Shown here: piece by piece, positions 37,552 through 47,471 of the stretch | Layout of the letters: each line of letters opens with the position of its first letter | Numbering within the stretch: position 1 is the stretch's first letter | Translations under genes and position numbers: made by a program | NCBI RefSeq assembly: GCF_004358345.1 | Contig: NZ_CP037952.1 | Span: 5,339,457-5,403,456 of the forward strand | Source of the DNA: Parashewanella spongiae | Lineage (GTDB): Bacteria > Pseudomonadota > Gammaproteobacteria > Enterobacterales > Shewanellaceae | Reading direction: 5' to 3' | DNA: 64,000 bases | Notes under the pieces: model-generated | Told to the model about the DNA's origin: nothing | The model's input: the letters and a program-made list of their open reading frames with translations, nothing else | Database searches by the model: none

Positions 37552-39421
37552 ATCGAGTAGGGTGAGGCGTTAGTGCCTCATCCCTCTCACAGACCCGTAC
37601 GTACGGGTCTCGTATACGGCTCCTGCTTAATTTTATTCAATTACTTTGTACTGAGCACATAGCCCGTTCGTACTTCTTCAAGATTGTATAGCCCCATCTC
37701 TGCAAACCATTTATTCGGCATTGCATAATGAGAGAGTGGACTACTTGCGTTCTTCTACTTCATCATTTGAATGAACTTAAATGGTGGCTTATAACCAAGT
37801 TGCTTAAGTCTGCGGTGTAGCCTACCTGGCTTTTTCCACAGTCTTAATTGTATGCTTCTCAGTCGTCGCCTTAACCATGCGGCTAGCTTCTTGAACTCGT
37901 TGCTCGCATTCGCTATTCGAAAATATTGGCTAAAACCTCTTAGTTTCGGGTTTAACTCTTTTATCACCCGTTGTAATGGCTTACCACCGTTGCGTTTGGT
38001 GAGCGCTTTAAGCTGCACTTTGAAGCTTTTCAGTTTCTTAGCTTGGATTGTCGTATAGTTACTGCCAATCTCTACTCCGAGAAACTTTACCCCATCATCA
38101 CTATGAGTTATGTGAGTTTTGCTTCGATTTACTGTCAGCTTTAAGTCTTTTTCAAGTAGCTTTGTCGCTTGCTTCAGTGCATTATCTGCACCTTTGCGAC
38201 TGTGACATAATATCAGGATATCATCTGCGTATCTGACCAATCGATGATTTCTACGTTTCATCTCTTGGTCAAAGGCATCAAGGTAGATATTCGCTATCAG
38301 TGGACTGATAACGCCACCTTGTGGACTTCCTGTTACTGTTGCTTGCCAGTTGCCTCCTACGATAACACCGCTTTCAAGGAACTGTTTTATCAACCTTAAG
38401 ATACTGCCATCTTTTACCCTTCTGCTTATGCTCGTTAAGATTAGCTCTTGGTCGAGTAAGTCAAAGCATTTGGATAAATCCATATCCACCACATGTTTTA
38501 AGTCATATTGACGGATAAACATCGTGGCTTTGTTTATGGCATCATGGCCGCTTCTGTGTGGTCGATATCCATAGCTTGATGGATGGAACTGCTCTTCAAA
38601 TATCGGACTTAGTATATCGTTTAGGCATTGTTGTACGATTCGGTCTCGAACCGTTGGTATCCCAAGCTTTCTCACTCCACCATCATCTTTCGGGATTTCT
38701 ACCCGTTTGACGGCTGAAGGTCGGTATTGCTTGGTTTTGAGTTCGATAAGAAGTTTATCAAATTCGTTACTCAGATTTGAGGCGAATTGCTCTAAGCTCT
38801 GCTCATCAATTCCAGCAGTGCCTTTGGCTCTCCACACTTTCTTAAATCCGTTGTACAGTGATTCTTTGTTAAGTAAGCGACCATACAAGCTGTAATAAAC
38901 TCTCATTGACCTCTCTGTGTGCGTTGTTTGGGTTCAGTGTCTTGTTTTCATCAGTTGGTGTATTTCACTCAGCCTCAAAGCCTTCTAGCCCTTGGTAATT
39001 TACTTTGATATGACTGAATTACTCCCGTATACGGCTTCGGTCTCCAGAGTCATTATTCCTAATGCCTCCAGTCGGAAATGCCTCACTCATCTTTTTTTTT
39101 TGTGATTTTCTGTATCTGTGAAAAAAAAATCCTGTCCATCACAAACTTAAATTAAGCTTCACCCCTTCGCCAACATCAAGGCTTTTGGCTGTTGATGCCG
39201 CCAATGAACTACGTCATTGGTCAATCCAGTTTTGCCCTCCACACCATTACTGGCTTTCATCGGCTGGATTTTACTCACTACTACGGGCTCATCGGCCACC
39301 TCGCACCAACTTCTACCTTGAGTTTCCTCTTGTATAAAAGCTTCTGGACTATCCCAGATAAGGTGTCAGGCTTCCCCAGTTACTGCACTCGCTCCCTGTT
39401 AGAAATCCCACCCTTAAGCAC
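37552..39421 (-). mobile_element. Second group II intron, apparently complete
   Basis: On the minus strand the 5' end GTGCTTAAGGG is at 39421 and the 3' end CCTACTCGAT at 37552. The RNA part includes GGCCGATGAGCCCGTAGTAG near 39280 and a domain V-like hairpin around GAGCCGTATACGAGACCCG at 37625-37590. The maturase lies inside. The length of about 1870 bp fits a compact bacterial intron. The 5' end is only five bases from the MITE at 39427. Confidence 0.8.
37755..38906 (-). CDS. ltrA: Group II intron reverse transcriptase/maturase
   Basis: The 383-residue protein has intact RT motifs: GTAGIDEQSLEQF, VRKLGIPTVRDRIVQQCL, SSYGYRPHRSGHDAI, VVDMDLSKCFDLLDQELI, TGSPQGGVISPLIANIYLD and the catalytic RYADDILIL. 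The maturase region follows (LRGFSQYFRIANASNEFK). No HNH endonuclease is present, as in class C introns. The gene is open throughout, so the intron may be mobile. Confidence 0.93.
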   Translation of the reverse strand: MRVYYSLYGRLLNKESLYNGFKKVWRAKGTAGIDEQSLEQFASNLSNEFDKLLIELKTKQYRPSAVKRVEIPKDDGGVRKLGIPTVRDRIVQQCLNDILSPIFEEQFHPSSYGYRPHRSGHDAINKATMFIRQYDLKHVVDMDLSKCFDLLDQELILTSISRRVKDGSILRLIKQFLESGVIVGGNWQATVTGSPQGGVISPLIANIYLDAFDQEMKRRNHRLVRYADDILILCHSRKGADNALKQATKLLEKDLKLTVNRSKTHITHSDDGVKFLGVEIGSNYTTIQAKKLKSFKVQLKALTKRNGGKPLQRVIKELNPKLRGFSQYFRIANASNEFKKLAAWLRRRLRSIQLRLWKKPGRLHRRLKQLGYKPPFKFIQMMK

Positions 39422-39426
39422 ATGAT

Positions 39427-39689
39427 TCTAAATAAATCGGCTGAACGCACAATTTAGCTTTAATCTATTGAAGTTAAATACAAAACTAAACAACCCTAAT
39501 TCACCCATCAGGTGAGTGCTGAACATTCATATACTTGCCAAAATCACCGCTAGCTGCGTTATAAATTTTGCAAGTAGAAACGAAGTAACGACAGTTTTGT
39601 ATGTCGGTAACCACTACTTGCTGCTATTCATGCCTTGCTATCAGTAATTTTTTCTGCGTATATGAACGCTCCCAACCGATTTATTTAGG
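39427..39689. mobile_element. MITE with ATGAT target duplication
   Basis: The terminal inverted repeats are TCTAAATAAATCGGCTGAAC (left) and the inverse of CCTAAATAAATCGGTTGGGA (right). ATGAT flanks both sides (39422-39426 and 39690-39694). The interior of 263 bp contains the hairpin repeat at 39577-39608. No coding capacity. Confidence 0.85.
39577..39608 (+). repeat. Short hairpin repeat, copy 2 (inside a MITE)
   Basis: GAAACGAAGTAACGACAG followed by TTTTGTATGTCGGT matches copies 1, 3 and 4. Confidence 0.7.
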
Positions 39690-39913
39690 ATGATAGAGCT
39701 GACTGAGTATATGGCGTTGCGCTATTTCGCACGCTTACCTCTCTATTATGCCGAATCAGGTTCGCTTTCGCTGTGTACCTCTAACTTCCTATGGCTTCCT
39801 TCAGACCTTGCCGTTAGCCAACAACGCCCTTGCCATTCGGATTATCTTCCCCTCAGTCTGGGTGATACAGGCTTCTTTCTGCCTGTCGGGTTTGCCAGCT
39901 TCGCTGGGCAAAC

Positions 39914-39940
39914 AAAAAAGACCGCCTAAGCGGTCTTTTT
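39914..39940 (-). terminator. Terminator after tuf
   Basis: AAGACCGCCTAAGCGGTCTT forms a stem with A and T runs on its sides, 36 bases after the tuf stop codon. Confidence 0.9.
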
Positions 39941-39975
39941 CAGTATTGAGCTGATGTATCGTGATTAATCAGAGA

Positions 39976-41160
39976 TTAAGCAACAATTTTAGCTACAACA
40001 CCAGCACCAACAGTACGACCACCTTCACGGATAGCGAAGCGTAAACCTTCGTCCATCGCGATTGGAGCAATCAAAGTAACAACCATTTGTACGTTGTCAC
40101 CAGGCATTACCATCTCAACACCTTCTGGCAATTCGATAGTACCTGTCACGTCAGTTGTACGGAAGTAGAACTGTGGACGGTAGCCTTTGAAGAATGGAGT
40201 GTGACGTCCGCCTTCTTCTTTTGACAATACATAGATTTCTGATTCGAAAGTCGTATGTGGAGTGATTGAACCAGGCTGTGCCAATACTTGACCACGCTCA
40301 ACTTCATCACGCTTAGTACCACGTAGTAGTACACCACAGTTTTCGCCAGCACGACCTTCGTCAAGCAGCTTACGGAACATTTCAACACCAGTACAAGTGG
40401 TTGAAGTCGTATCTTTGATACCAACGATTTCTACTTCGTCACCCACTTTAATGATACCGCGCTCAACTCGACCTGTAACAACAGTACCACGGCCTTGAAT
40501 TGAGAACACATCTTCAATTGGAAGAATGAATGCACCGTCAATAGCACGCTCTGGCTCTGGGATGTAAGTGTCTAATGCGTTAGCAAGTTCAAGAATTTTC
40601 TCTTCCCACTGTGCTTCACCGTTAAGTGCACCTAATGCAGAACCTTGGATAACTGGTAGGTCATCACCTGGGAATTCGTATTCAGATAGAAGTTCACGAA
40701 CTTCCATTTCTACTAGCTCTAGAAGCTCTTCATCGTCAACCATGTCACATTTGTTCATGAATACGATGATGAATGGTACACCAACCTGACGTGAAAGCAG
40801 GATGTGCTCACGTGTTTGTGGCATAGGGCCATCTGTAGAAGCTACTACTAGGATTGCGCCGTCCATCTGTGCCGCACCAGTAATCATGTTTTTAACATAA
40901 TCCGCGTGACCTGGGCAGTCTACGTGTGCGTAGTGACGAGTTTCAGTGTCATACTCGATGTGAGAAGTATTAATCGTAATACCACGCTCACGCTCTTCTG
41001 GAGCATTATCGATTTGTGCGAAATCTTTAACGTCACCACCGAAAGCTTTGGTTAAAACGTGTGAGATCGCTGCAGTTAGAGTAGTTTTACCATGGTCAAC
41101 GTGACCAATTGTACCTACGTTAACATGGGGTTTACTACGTTCAAATTTTTCTTTAGCCAT
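39976..41160 (-). CDS. tuf: Elongation factor Tu
   Basis: EF-Tu brings aminoacyl-tRNA to the ribosome. The 394-residue protein has the GTPase motifs [16 protein letters not shown] and NKCD, the effector RGITI motif, and the tRNA-binding domains 2 and 3 ending [10 protein letters not shown]. The ATG has GAGGCAA before it. It is the last gene of the tRNA-Thr-Tyr-Gly-tuf unit, as in the tufB locus of enterics (with one tRNA-Thr fewer). Confidence 0.98.
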   Translation of the reverse strand: MAKEKFERSKPHVNVGTIGHVDHGKTTLTAAISHVLTKAFGGDVKDFAQIDNAPEERERGITINTSHIEYDTETRHYAHVDCPGHADYVKNMITGAAQMDGAILVVASTDGPMPQTREHILLSRQVGVPFIIVFMNKCDMVDDEELLELVEMEVRELLSEYEFPGDDLPVIQGSALGALNGEAQWEEKILELANALDTYIPEPERAIDGAFILPIEDVFSIQGRGTVVTGRVERGIIKVGDEVEIVGIKDTTSTTCTGVEMFRKLLDEGRAGENCGVLLRGTKRDEVERGQVLAQPGSITPHTTFESEIYVLSKEEGGRHTPFFKGYRPQFYFRTTDVTGTIELPEGVEMVMPGDNVQMVVTLIAPIAMDEGLRFAIREGGRTVGAGVVAKIVA

Positions 41161-41363
41161 GGGTATTGCCTCAGTCCGACGTTTTTGTGGTAGTTAAAAT
41201 CTACATATAGCAAAAAACCGACGCAGTTTATTGCATCGAAATATTATGTTTAGGTATTTAAGCGCGAATTACATAAGGTTGGTGCTGAACGGCAGGATTT
41301 ATCTGCCGACTTAATCCTATCGAGGATATGCTCTTAATATCGAGCTGTATCAGCAACTAAATT

Positions 41364-41437
41364 TGGAGCGGACGGCGGGAATCGAACCCGCGTTATCAGC
41401 TTGGAAGGCTGGAGTAATACCATTATACGACGTCCGC
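41364..41437 (-). tRNA. tRNA-Gly (anticodon TCC)
   Basis: Cloverleaf with acceptor GCGGACG pairing CGTCCGC, anticodon loop CTTCCAA, T-loop GGTTCGATTCC and an encoded CCA. It lies between tRNA-Tyr and tuf. Confidence 0.96.
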
Positions 41438-41474
41438 GCAACCTATGGTTAGGCTACCTAACTACCTAGAAAAA

Positions 41475-41559
41475 TGGTGGAGGGAGAAGGATTCGAACCT
41501 TCGAAGGCTGAGCCGTCAGATTTACAGTCTGATCCCTTTGGCCACTCGGGAACCCCTCC
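41475..41559 (-). tRNA. tRNA-Tyr (anticodon GTA)
   Basis: Acceptor GGAGGGG, anticodon loop CTGTAAA, a long variable arm (class II) and encoded CCA. Confidence 0.96.
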
Positions 41560-41570
41560 AGAGAAATAAA

Positions 41571-41646
<76 letters not shown>

Positions 41647-41664
41647 GCATCATTTCGGAACGGG

Positions 41665-41693
41665 ATATTAGGTAAATGTCGGCCTAAGTGCAA
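41665..41693 (-). promoter_or_regulatory. Sigma-70 promoter of the tRNA-tuf operon
   Basis: On the minus strand TTGCAC and TAATAT are separated by 17 bases, 18 bases before tRNA-Thr, followed by a C-rich discriminator (CCCG), usual for stringently controlled stable-RNA promoters. Confidence 0.7.
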
Positions 41694-41877
41694 GTGCAAA
41701 ATGCAAATTATCTAAAAAAAAGTGCCAAATGTTGCTTTTTTCTACTTAAAATCACGTCTTGATTAAAAATAACACACTAGAGTAACAATTATTAACCACT
41801 GCATCCATTTCAGCTTCATGATGATTGTCGTGACAATTTGAATACGGTATTGTGCGTCCTTAATCTGAGGAAAAATA

Positions 41878-42828
41878 ATGATATCTGCTCATTCAGCTCA
41901 CCAAGCGTTATACCAATCTTTTCAGCGTGATCAATGGAGTGAGTTGCGTAACTCTGTGCCTATGACCCTTAATGAAAAAGATCTTGAGCAATTAAAAGGG
42001 ATTAATGAGCGTCTATCACTGGCCGAAGTTACTGATATTTATTTGCCCTTAAGCCGATTATTAAACCTTATCATTAAATCTAAGCAGCAACGCAGTCGCG
42101 TTTTAGGCCAGTTTCTCAATAATGAACAACCAAAGACACCTTACATCATTAGTATTGCTGGAAGCGTTGCCGTAGGGAAAAGTACTACAGCGCGTATTCT
42201 TCAAGCATTGCTTCAACAATGGCCTGAACACCCTAAAGTGGAGTTATTGACTACGGATGGTTTTTTGTACCCGTTAGCGGAGTTAAAACAAAAAGGGTTG
42301 ATGCAACGCAAAGGGTTCCCTGAAAGTTATGACATGAAAATGTTGGTAGATTTCATCTCTGATATAAAATCCGGTAAAGCCAACGTCAATGCACCTTTGT
42401 ATTCTCACTTAAGCTATGACCGTATTACTGATAAACAGCAATCTGTTGTTCAGCCTGACATTCTGATCCTAGAAGGGTTAAACGTCTTACAAACAGGGCT
42501 TGATTCAAGCATCCAAACCCATCAACCGTTTGTATCAGACTTCGTCGATTTCTCCATTTACGTCGACGCCGATTATGATTTATTAAAACAGTGGTATATT
42601 GAACGCTTCTTACAGTTCCGTGATGGCGCGTTTGCAAATAAAAATTCCTATTTTCACCATTACGCTAGTTTAAATGATCCCACGGCCAATGACATTGCTG
42701 AGAATATTTGGGACACAATTAATGGCCCCAATTTAGTGCAAAACATCTTACCAACCCGCGAACGGGCGCATCTTATTTTACGTAAAGGCCGTGATCATTT
42801 AATGAATCAGGTGTTGTTGAGAAAGTAA
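41878..42828 (+). CDS. coaA: Pantothenate kinase CoaA
   Basis: CoaA phosphorylates pantothenate in the first step of coenzyme A synthesis. It shows the P-loop [41 protein letters not shown] and [12 protein letters not shown]. The length of 316 residues is normal for the type I enzyme. AGGAAAAATA precedes the ATG. It is divergent from the tRNA-tuf unit. Confidence 0.96.
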   Translation: MISAHSAHQALYQSFQRDQWSELRNSVPMTLNEKDLEQLKGINERLSLAEVTDIYLPLSRLLNLIIKSKQQRSRVLGQFLNNEQPKTPYIISIAGSVAVGKSTTARILQALLQQWPEHPKVELLTTDGFLYPLAELKQKGLMQRKGFPESYDMKMLVDFISDIKSGKANVNAPLYSHLSYDRITDKQQSVVQPDILILEGLNVLQTGLDSSIQTHQPFVSDFVDFSIYVDADYDLLKQWYIERFLQFRDGAFANKNSYFHHYASLNDPTANDIAENIWDTINGPNLVQNILPTRERAHLILRKGRDHLMNQVLLRK

Positions 42829-42840
42829 TCACAAATAGTC

Positions 42841-43558
42841 TTAATGAAAACTTTTAAATGTTAATTTAACGCCATTACTATCTATGGAAAGCACCGAATA
42901 CGAACCAAGGGCTGGCTGAACATAAACTCTCTGTTCCATATGGCGCTTTATATCAGTCATCTCTTTTTCGTTGGTGGAAACAACCTCTTCAAGGCCTTTA
43001 CCTTTCAATAGTTCACTAAGACCATTAAACGCTATAACATCCTCTGTTACAAATATTTTCATCAAATCATAAATGTTACGACCACAATCATCTTTTATAT
43101 CGACTTTTGCTCCACGCTCTACTAATAGTCGGATAATCTGAGGGTTATTCTGAATTGCTGCCGCCATTAATGGAGTACGACCGGAAACGGCTCTAATATT
43201 TGTGCATGCGACCTGTTCATTCAAGTCAGGTTTATATTCTAATAATTTTTGAACTAAAGATAAGCCACTTTATCTTGCAAGCAAGCCAAAAAAGCGATGC
43301 TTGTGGGTACTCGAAAACCATTCCGCTTTCATTACTCTGTTGGTAGTTCACCTTATAACGGGCGATATAACGCCCTAGCTCAGGATGATTTTCCATCATT
43401 CTCAGGGCTTTCTCAGGACTCTCATCTGTAAATATCTCTATAAATTCATCATCACTACAAATTCTGTTTAGATTTGTTACATCACTCAACTTCGAAGCGC
43501 CAAAACTTTCGACCTGAAGATCTTTTAAAGAAACTCTTACAACCATTGATTCAAGCAT
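42841..43558 (-). pseudogene. Ankyrin-repeat protein with a +1 frameshift
   Basis: The first frame (43558-43232) starts MLESMVVRVSLKDLQVESFG and reaches YPQASLFWLACK; the ankyrin pattern then continues one frame over as SGLSLVQKLLEYKPDLNEQV and RTPLMAAAIQNNPQIIRLLV to 42841. The change lies near 43262. A four-base insertion (ATAA) would explain it. The C-terminal part holds a coiled region. Whether both parts are translated is unknown. Confidence 0.7.
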
Positions 43559-43623
43559 ATTTATACCAAACAGATATTTTAAATAACTTTATATGAAAAA
43601 TGCTGAACAAAAGCCATACAACA

Positions 43624-44595
43624 TTAATTTAACCTTACTTTTCGAACTGTTATCTCACCTCCAACAAACGCTTTTACTTCACCAGCGACTTCTAACAGCA
43701 GGGCGCCTTGGGCATCTATACCACGGCAAATACCTTCGACAACATTATCAGCCATTAAAAGCTTAATCGGTTTATCGCAATATAGATCCACTTGTTGCCA
43801 ACGTTCAACAAACGCTGATAAACCCGATTGTTCAAATGCTTGAATATCAGCTTTAAGCTGTTGGTGTAGTGCAATAGCGAACTCCGTTTTATCCGGCAGT
43901 GTTTGCTGTGACACAATATCAGCCCACGGTTGGCCGATTTGTTCAGCCGCTGTTGTTGGCATCGACAAGTTAACTCCAGTGCCTATCACAACTTGGCATT
44001 CGCCATCGACTTGCCCAGACATCTCTACTAAAATGCCTGCCAGCTTCTTGCCTTCAAGATAAACATCATTTGGCCACTTTACTGCAACATCACTCAGTCC
44101 CAGCTTTTCTAATACGGCCGTTAACGAACAACCAACCACTAAACTCAACCCCATCGCTTGCGCCATACCTTGAGGAAATTGCCATAACATAGACGCATAT
44201 AAGTGACTGCCATAAGGTGACGCCCATTTACGACCACGGCGACCACGTCCAGCACTTTGGTATTCAGCAATACAGATATCGCCTGACTTTAGCTCTTCAG
44301 CATGTTTGAGTACAAAGCTATTCGTGGAATCAATTTCGTCAAAGTAAAAACAGCGATTATCAATTTGATGTACTAGTGCATCACCATCAATCAGTGGCAC
44401 TGGCTTTTCCAGCTTGTAACCTTTGCCTTTAACGCTATAAATACCAACCCCTGCTTGTTCCAGTGCATCAATATGATTGCTTATGGTCGCGCGAGTGACA
44501 CCAAGCTGTTTTGCCAAATCTTCACCTGACACAAAGGTTTTTTGCTCATTGAGAACACTCAATATTTGGCGACGTCGCTGCCATTGTTCAGCCAT
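43624..44595 (-). CDS. birA: Biotin ligase / biotin operon repressor BirA
   Basis: BirA attaches biotin to the acetyl-CoA carboxylase carrier and represses biotin genes. It has an N-terminal winged helix (GEDLAKQLGVTRATISNHID), the biotin-binding FDEIDSTNS, the catalytic loop AGRGRRGRKWASPYGSHLYA, KWPNDVYLEGKKLAGIL, and the SH3-like C-terminal domain. I start it at ATG 44595 (MAEQWQRRRQ); it overlaps murB by 8 bp, and an ATG 18 bases earlier is less typical. Confidence 0.95.
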   Translation of the reverse strand: MAEQWQRRRQILSVLNEQKTFVSGEDLAKQLGVTRATISNHIDALEQAGVGIYSVKGKGYKLEKPVPLIDGDALVHQIDNRCFYFDEIDSTNSFVLKHAEELKSGDICIAEYQSAGRGRRGRKWASPYGSHLYASMLWQFPQGMAQAMGLSLVVGCSLTAVLEKLGLSDVAVKWPNDVYLEGKKLAGILVEMSGQVDGECQVVIGTGVNLSMPTTAAEQIGQPWADIVSQQTLPDKTEFAIALHQQLKADIQAFEQSGLSAFVERWQQVDLYCDKPIKLLMADNVVEGICRGIDAQGALLLEVAGEVKAFVGGEITVRKVRLN

Positions 44596-45613
44596 AAAAT
44601 TCAATCTCCCCATTTTTCCCGATTAAGCGTGGCTCGACTTCAAGCTTGACGCCAAAAACAGTCAATATTCTTTCTGCGATAAAGCTTGCTAATTGAATAA
44701 TCTCTTTTCCTGTTGCACCGCCATGATTGACCAGCACAAGTGCTTGTGAATCATGAACGCCTACTTTTCCTATAGTGTGTCCTTTTAGCCCCGCGTGATC
44801 GATAAGCCAGCCAGCTGCTAGCTTGATTCCGTTATCATTGGGGTATGAAACTAATTGGGGAAACTGACTAATTAATTTTTGGAAGTCGTTATTTGAAACA
44901 ATTGGATTTTTAAAAAAGCTGCCTACATTGCCTATCACGCTCGGATCCGGAAGTTTACTTTGCCTGATCTCACACACTCGATTAAAAATGGCCTTGGACG
45001 TAACGGTTTTAGAATTTAGGTTTTTTAACGGCCCATAGCTCAGCACAGGTTGCCATTGTTTCGATAATTTAAGACCGACACGTAATATAACGGTTTTATT
45101 TTTTAAATCCTTCTTGAAAATAGAATCTCGATAACTGAACTGGCAATCTTGAGCACTTAATCGGTGTAAGGTTTTAGTTTCAAGGTTAAAAAACTCAACC
45201 CAGTCACATACTTGTTCAAACTCGACGCCATAAGCACCAATATTTTGGATGGGTGCTGCACCGACGGTGCCCGGAATTAAGGCCAGATTCTCTAACCCAT
45301 TTATCCCTTTGCTCACCATAGACTCAACTAACTGAGGCCAACTTTCTCCCGCAGCGATATTTAAAAAATAATCGTCATCATCTTCTGTGAGCGTAATGCC
45401 TGTAGATTCTATTTTGATGACTACGCCATTAAAGTCCTCGGTGAATACCAGATTACTGCCACCACCCAACACCAATAACGCTTCCTTTTCATTATTAACA
45501 TCTTGGCAAAACTCAAGAATTGACTCATCACAACAAAGCCTGCGAAAACGACGACAACGCTGTGCCAGTCCAAGTGTGTTAAATTCAGTAAGGGATTGTT
45601 GAGTACCAAGCAT
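44588..45613 (-). CDS. murB: UDP-N-acetylmuramate dehydrogenase MurB
   Basis: MurB reduces UDP-GlcNAc enolpyruvate in peptidoglycan synthesis with FAD. Seen: LVLGGGSNLVFTED, LALIPGTVGAAPIQNIGAYG, the active-site Tyr/Arg in CQFSYRDSIFK, the catalytic Ser in GNVGSFFKNP, AGWLIDHAGLKG and the C-terminal Glu in LEVEPRLIG. The length of 341 residues is normal. It forms an operon with birA. Confidence 0.96.
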   Translation of the reverse strand: MLGTQQSLTEFNTLGLAQRCRRFRRLCCDESILEFCQDVNNEKEALLVLGGGSNLVFTEDFNGVVIKIESTGITLTEDDDDYFLNIAAGESWPQLVESMVSKGINGLENLALIPGTVGAAPIQNIGAYGVEFEQVCDWVEFFNLETKTLHRLSAQDCQFSYRDSIFKKDLKNKTVILRVGLKLSKQWQPVLSYGPLKNLNSKTVTSKAIFNRVCEIRQSKLPDPSVIGNVGSFFKNPIVSNNDFQKLISQFPQLVSYPNDNGIKLAAGWLIDHAGLKGHTIGKVGVHDSQALVLVNHGGATGKEIIQLASFIAERILTVFGVKLEVEPRLIGKNGEIEFYG

Positions 45614-45679
45614 AATATTGAATTCTGGAAATAAAAAAAACCATTGTACTGAGTAAATGGCTTTTTTACAGTAAACGTA

Positions 45680-45871
45680 TTACACCCGTTGTGATTTAAT
45701 GCTGTTTTTGAATTGAAAAATAAAATAGATACATGAAATCGGTGCGACTGTTGCCTTCAGCATATCAACCCAGTCAATTTCTGAAATTATTGGGTTAAAG
45801 ACATAATAACCAAGGTTATAACCATTCACAACGACCGCCCCTAAGGGATCTAGCAATTTAGAAAGTACCAA
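45680..45871 (-). CDS. Possible small membrane protein
   Basis: The 63-residue frame has two hydrophobic stretches (GAVVVNGYNLGYYVF and VAPISCIYFIFQF). It abuts a palindromic repeat at 45875-45905. Real coding is uncertain. Confidence 0.35.
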   Translation of the reverse strand: MVLSKLLDPLGAVVVNGYNLGYYVFNPIISEIDWVDMLKATVAPISCIYFIFQFKNSIKSQRV

Positions 45872-45874
45872 CCT

Positions 45875-45905
45875 TTGTCATACCAGCAAAGGCTGGTATC
45901 CAGTG
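45875..45905. repeat. Small palindromic repeat
   Basis: ATACCAGC-AAA-GCTGGTAT forms a hairpin of a type often dispersed in marine bacterial genomes. Confidence 0.5.
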
Positions 45906-45937
45906 ATTTTTATAGAAAAAAGCAAAGGCACTAGGCT

Positions 45938-45969
45938 ACCGACATACAAAACTGTCGTTACTTCGTTTC
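45938..45969 (-). repeat. Short hairpin repeat, copy 3
   Basis: This is the inverse of copies 1 and 2. The neighbouring 45970-46022 also matches 31728-31783, so the repeated unit here is longer than the core. Confidence 0.7.
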
Positions 45970-46161
45970 CAGTCTGCGCTGGAATGACAAGAACTCATCA
46001 GTATACTTTCTTCCGCAACTTTCAATCCCATTAACTTTAATGACTTCCTTACCACTCCATGCGGAACCCCACGTTGTGATAATGTTATCGTTTACTTCAA
46101 ATCGGAATTGATAACCTTGTTTAAATACTTCAATTCCTACTATTTTAATGTTATCAGTCAT
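45958..46161 (-). pseudogene. Truncated gene joined to repeat sequence
   Basis: A frame with a strong ribosome binding site (AGGATGAGGGT) starts MTDNIKIVGIEVFKQGYQFR and reads ...TTWGSAWSGKEVIKVNGIES. The following residues come from the dispersed repeat at 45938-46022. The N-terminal 45 residues look like a genuine protein start cut off by the repeat. Family unknown. Confidence 0.45.
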
Positions 46162-46397
46162 ACCCTCATCCTTTGAGTTAAATTTCAGGCTTATAGTAAG
46201 TATTTTTAGATGGGATGACAGGACAAAGGTATGACATTTCACAAAAACCACATACGACACAGACATAACAATCTAGCAAAATCAAACAGTTAAGCTAGGC
46301 GGTATGGTTCACTCTATTATTAACCATTTTGTTTTTATCGTTTTTCTCTAAAAGTTACGTTATGTTTAGCTAATCGTTATTATAAAAAGGAATATCA

Positions 46398-47459
46398 ATG
46401 CTGCTATTACTGGTTTACGTTGCCATCGCCATAGGTATTTCTTTTTTATGCTCCATACTAGAAGCCGTTTTATTGAGTGTAACTCCCGGCTACCTCGCTT
46501 ATTTAAAAAAACAAAAAAGTGCAAGTTATGAGTCGCTTACCAAATTAAAAAACGATGTCGACAAGCCATTAGCCTCAATCCTAACCTTAAACACCATTGC
46601 CCATACCATTGGTGCTGCAAGTGCAGGAGCCCATGCGAGCCTTGTATTTGGTAGTGAATGGTTGGGCATATTTTCGGCGGTACTCACACTTTTTATTCTG
46701 ATCTTATCCGAAATAATTCCTAAAACCATTGGTGCAACTTATTGGCGCCAATTAGCCCCGTTAACCGCTTATACCCTTAGTAGGTTAGTATGGGTTTTGG
46801 CCCCTTTTGTATGGATGTCGTCTCACATCACTCGTTATGTCTCTCACAAACAAGCACCGCCAAAACTCAGAGAAGAACTCTCAGCCATGGCGAGTTTAGC
46901 TTCTGAAGCTGGTCAATTAGCCACACCTGAATCGAAAATGTTCGAAAACATGTTAGCGTTACGAAAAACTACGGTCAGTAAAGTCCTTACACCAAGAACA
47001 GTTGTGTTTAGAGTATCTGATACCCTTAGTGTGAGTGAGTTTCTGCTGCGCTATCAAAACACATCCTTCTCAAGGGTATTGGTATATCACCAAAGTAAAG
47101 ATAATATTGTCGGCTTTGCTCATCGTATTGAGTTATTTCAACATCAACAAAACAAAAATCCCGATGATCCTATCGGTAAAGTCTTACGCCCCATTTATGT
47201 CTTGTTAAGTAGCATAAATTTAATCATTGCTTTAGAGTTGATGTTATCAAATAAGCACCAACTTGCTATGGTCGTCGATGAATATGGAACTTTACAAGGC
47301 GTATTATCATTAGAGGATATTTTTGAACAAATCGTCGGTGAAGAGATTGTTGACGAAGCCGATCAACATGCAGATCTACAACAAAAAGCTTCTGAACGCT
47401 GGGAAAAATGGAAACAAGATCACCGCGTGATTGAGAATAATGATGATTTAACTCACTAA
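46398..47459 (+). CDS. CNNM/CorC-type transporter with DUF21 and CBS domains
   Basis: This inner-membrane protein (353 residues) has the DUF21 domain with helices at about 1-25, 65-85 and 90-145 (including LILSEIIPKTIGATYW, a family mark), then a CBS pair with VLTPRTVVFRVSDTLSVSEF and LAMVVDEYGTLQGVLSLEDI plus EQIVGEEIVDE. Members export divalent cations such as Mg2+ or are called hemolysin-like. It lacks the CorC_HlyC C-terminal domain. Confidence 0.9.
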   Translation: MLLLLVYVAIAIGISFLCSILEAVLLSVTPGYLAYLKKQKSASYESLTKLKNDVDKPLASILTLNTIAHTIGAASAGAHASLVFGSEWLGIFSAVLTLFILILSEIIPKTIGATYWRQLAPLTAYTLSRLVWVLAPFVWMSSHITRYVSHKQAPPKLREELSAMASLASEAGQLATPESKMFENMLALRKTTVSKVLTPRTVVFRVSDTLSVSEFLLRYQNTSFSRVLVYHQSKDNIVGFAHRIELFQHQQNKNPDDPIGKVLRPIYVLLSSINLIIALELMLSNKHQLAMVVDEYGTLQGVLSLEDIFEQIVGEEIVDEADQHADLQQKASERWEKWKQDHRVIENNDDLTH

Positions 47460-47471
47460 CACCATTTAATT

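Noticed and set aside
39690..39929. Open frame upstream of the tuf terminator
   Set aside because: No ribosome binding site, atypical composition and overlap with the terminator region.
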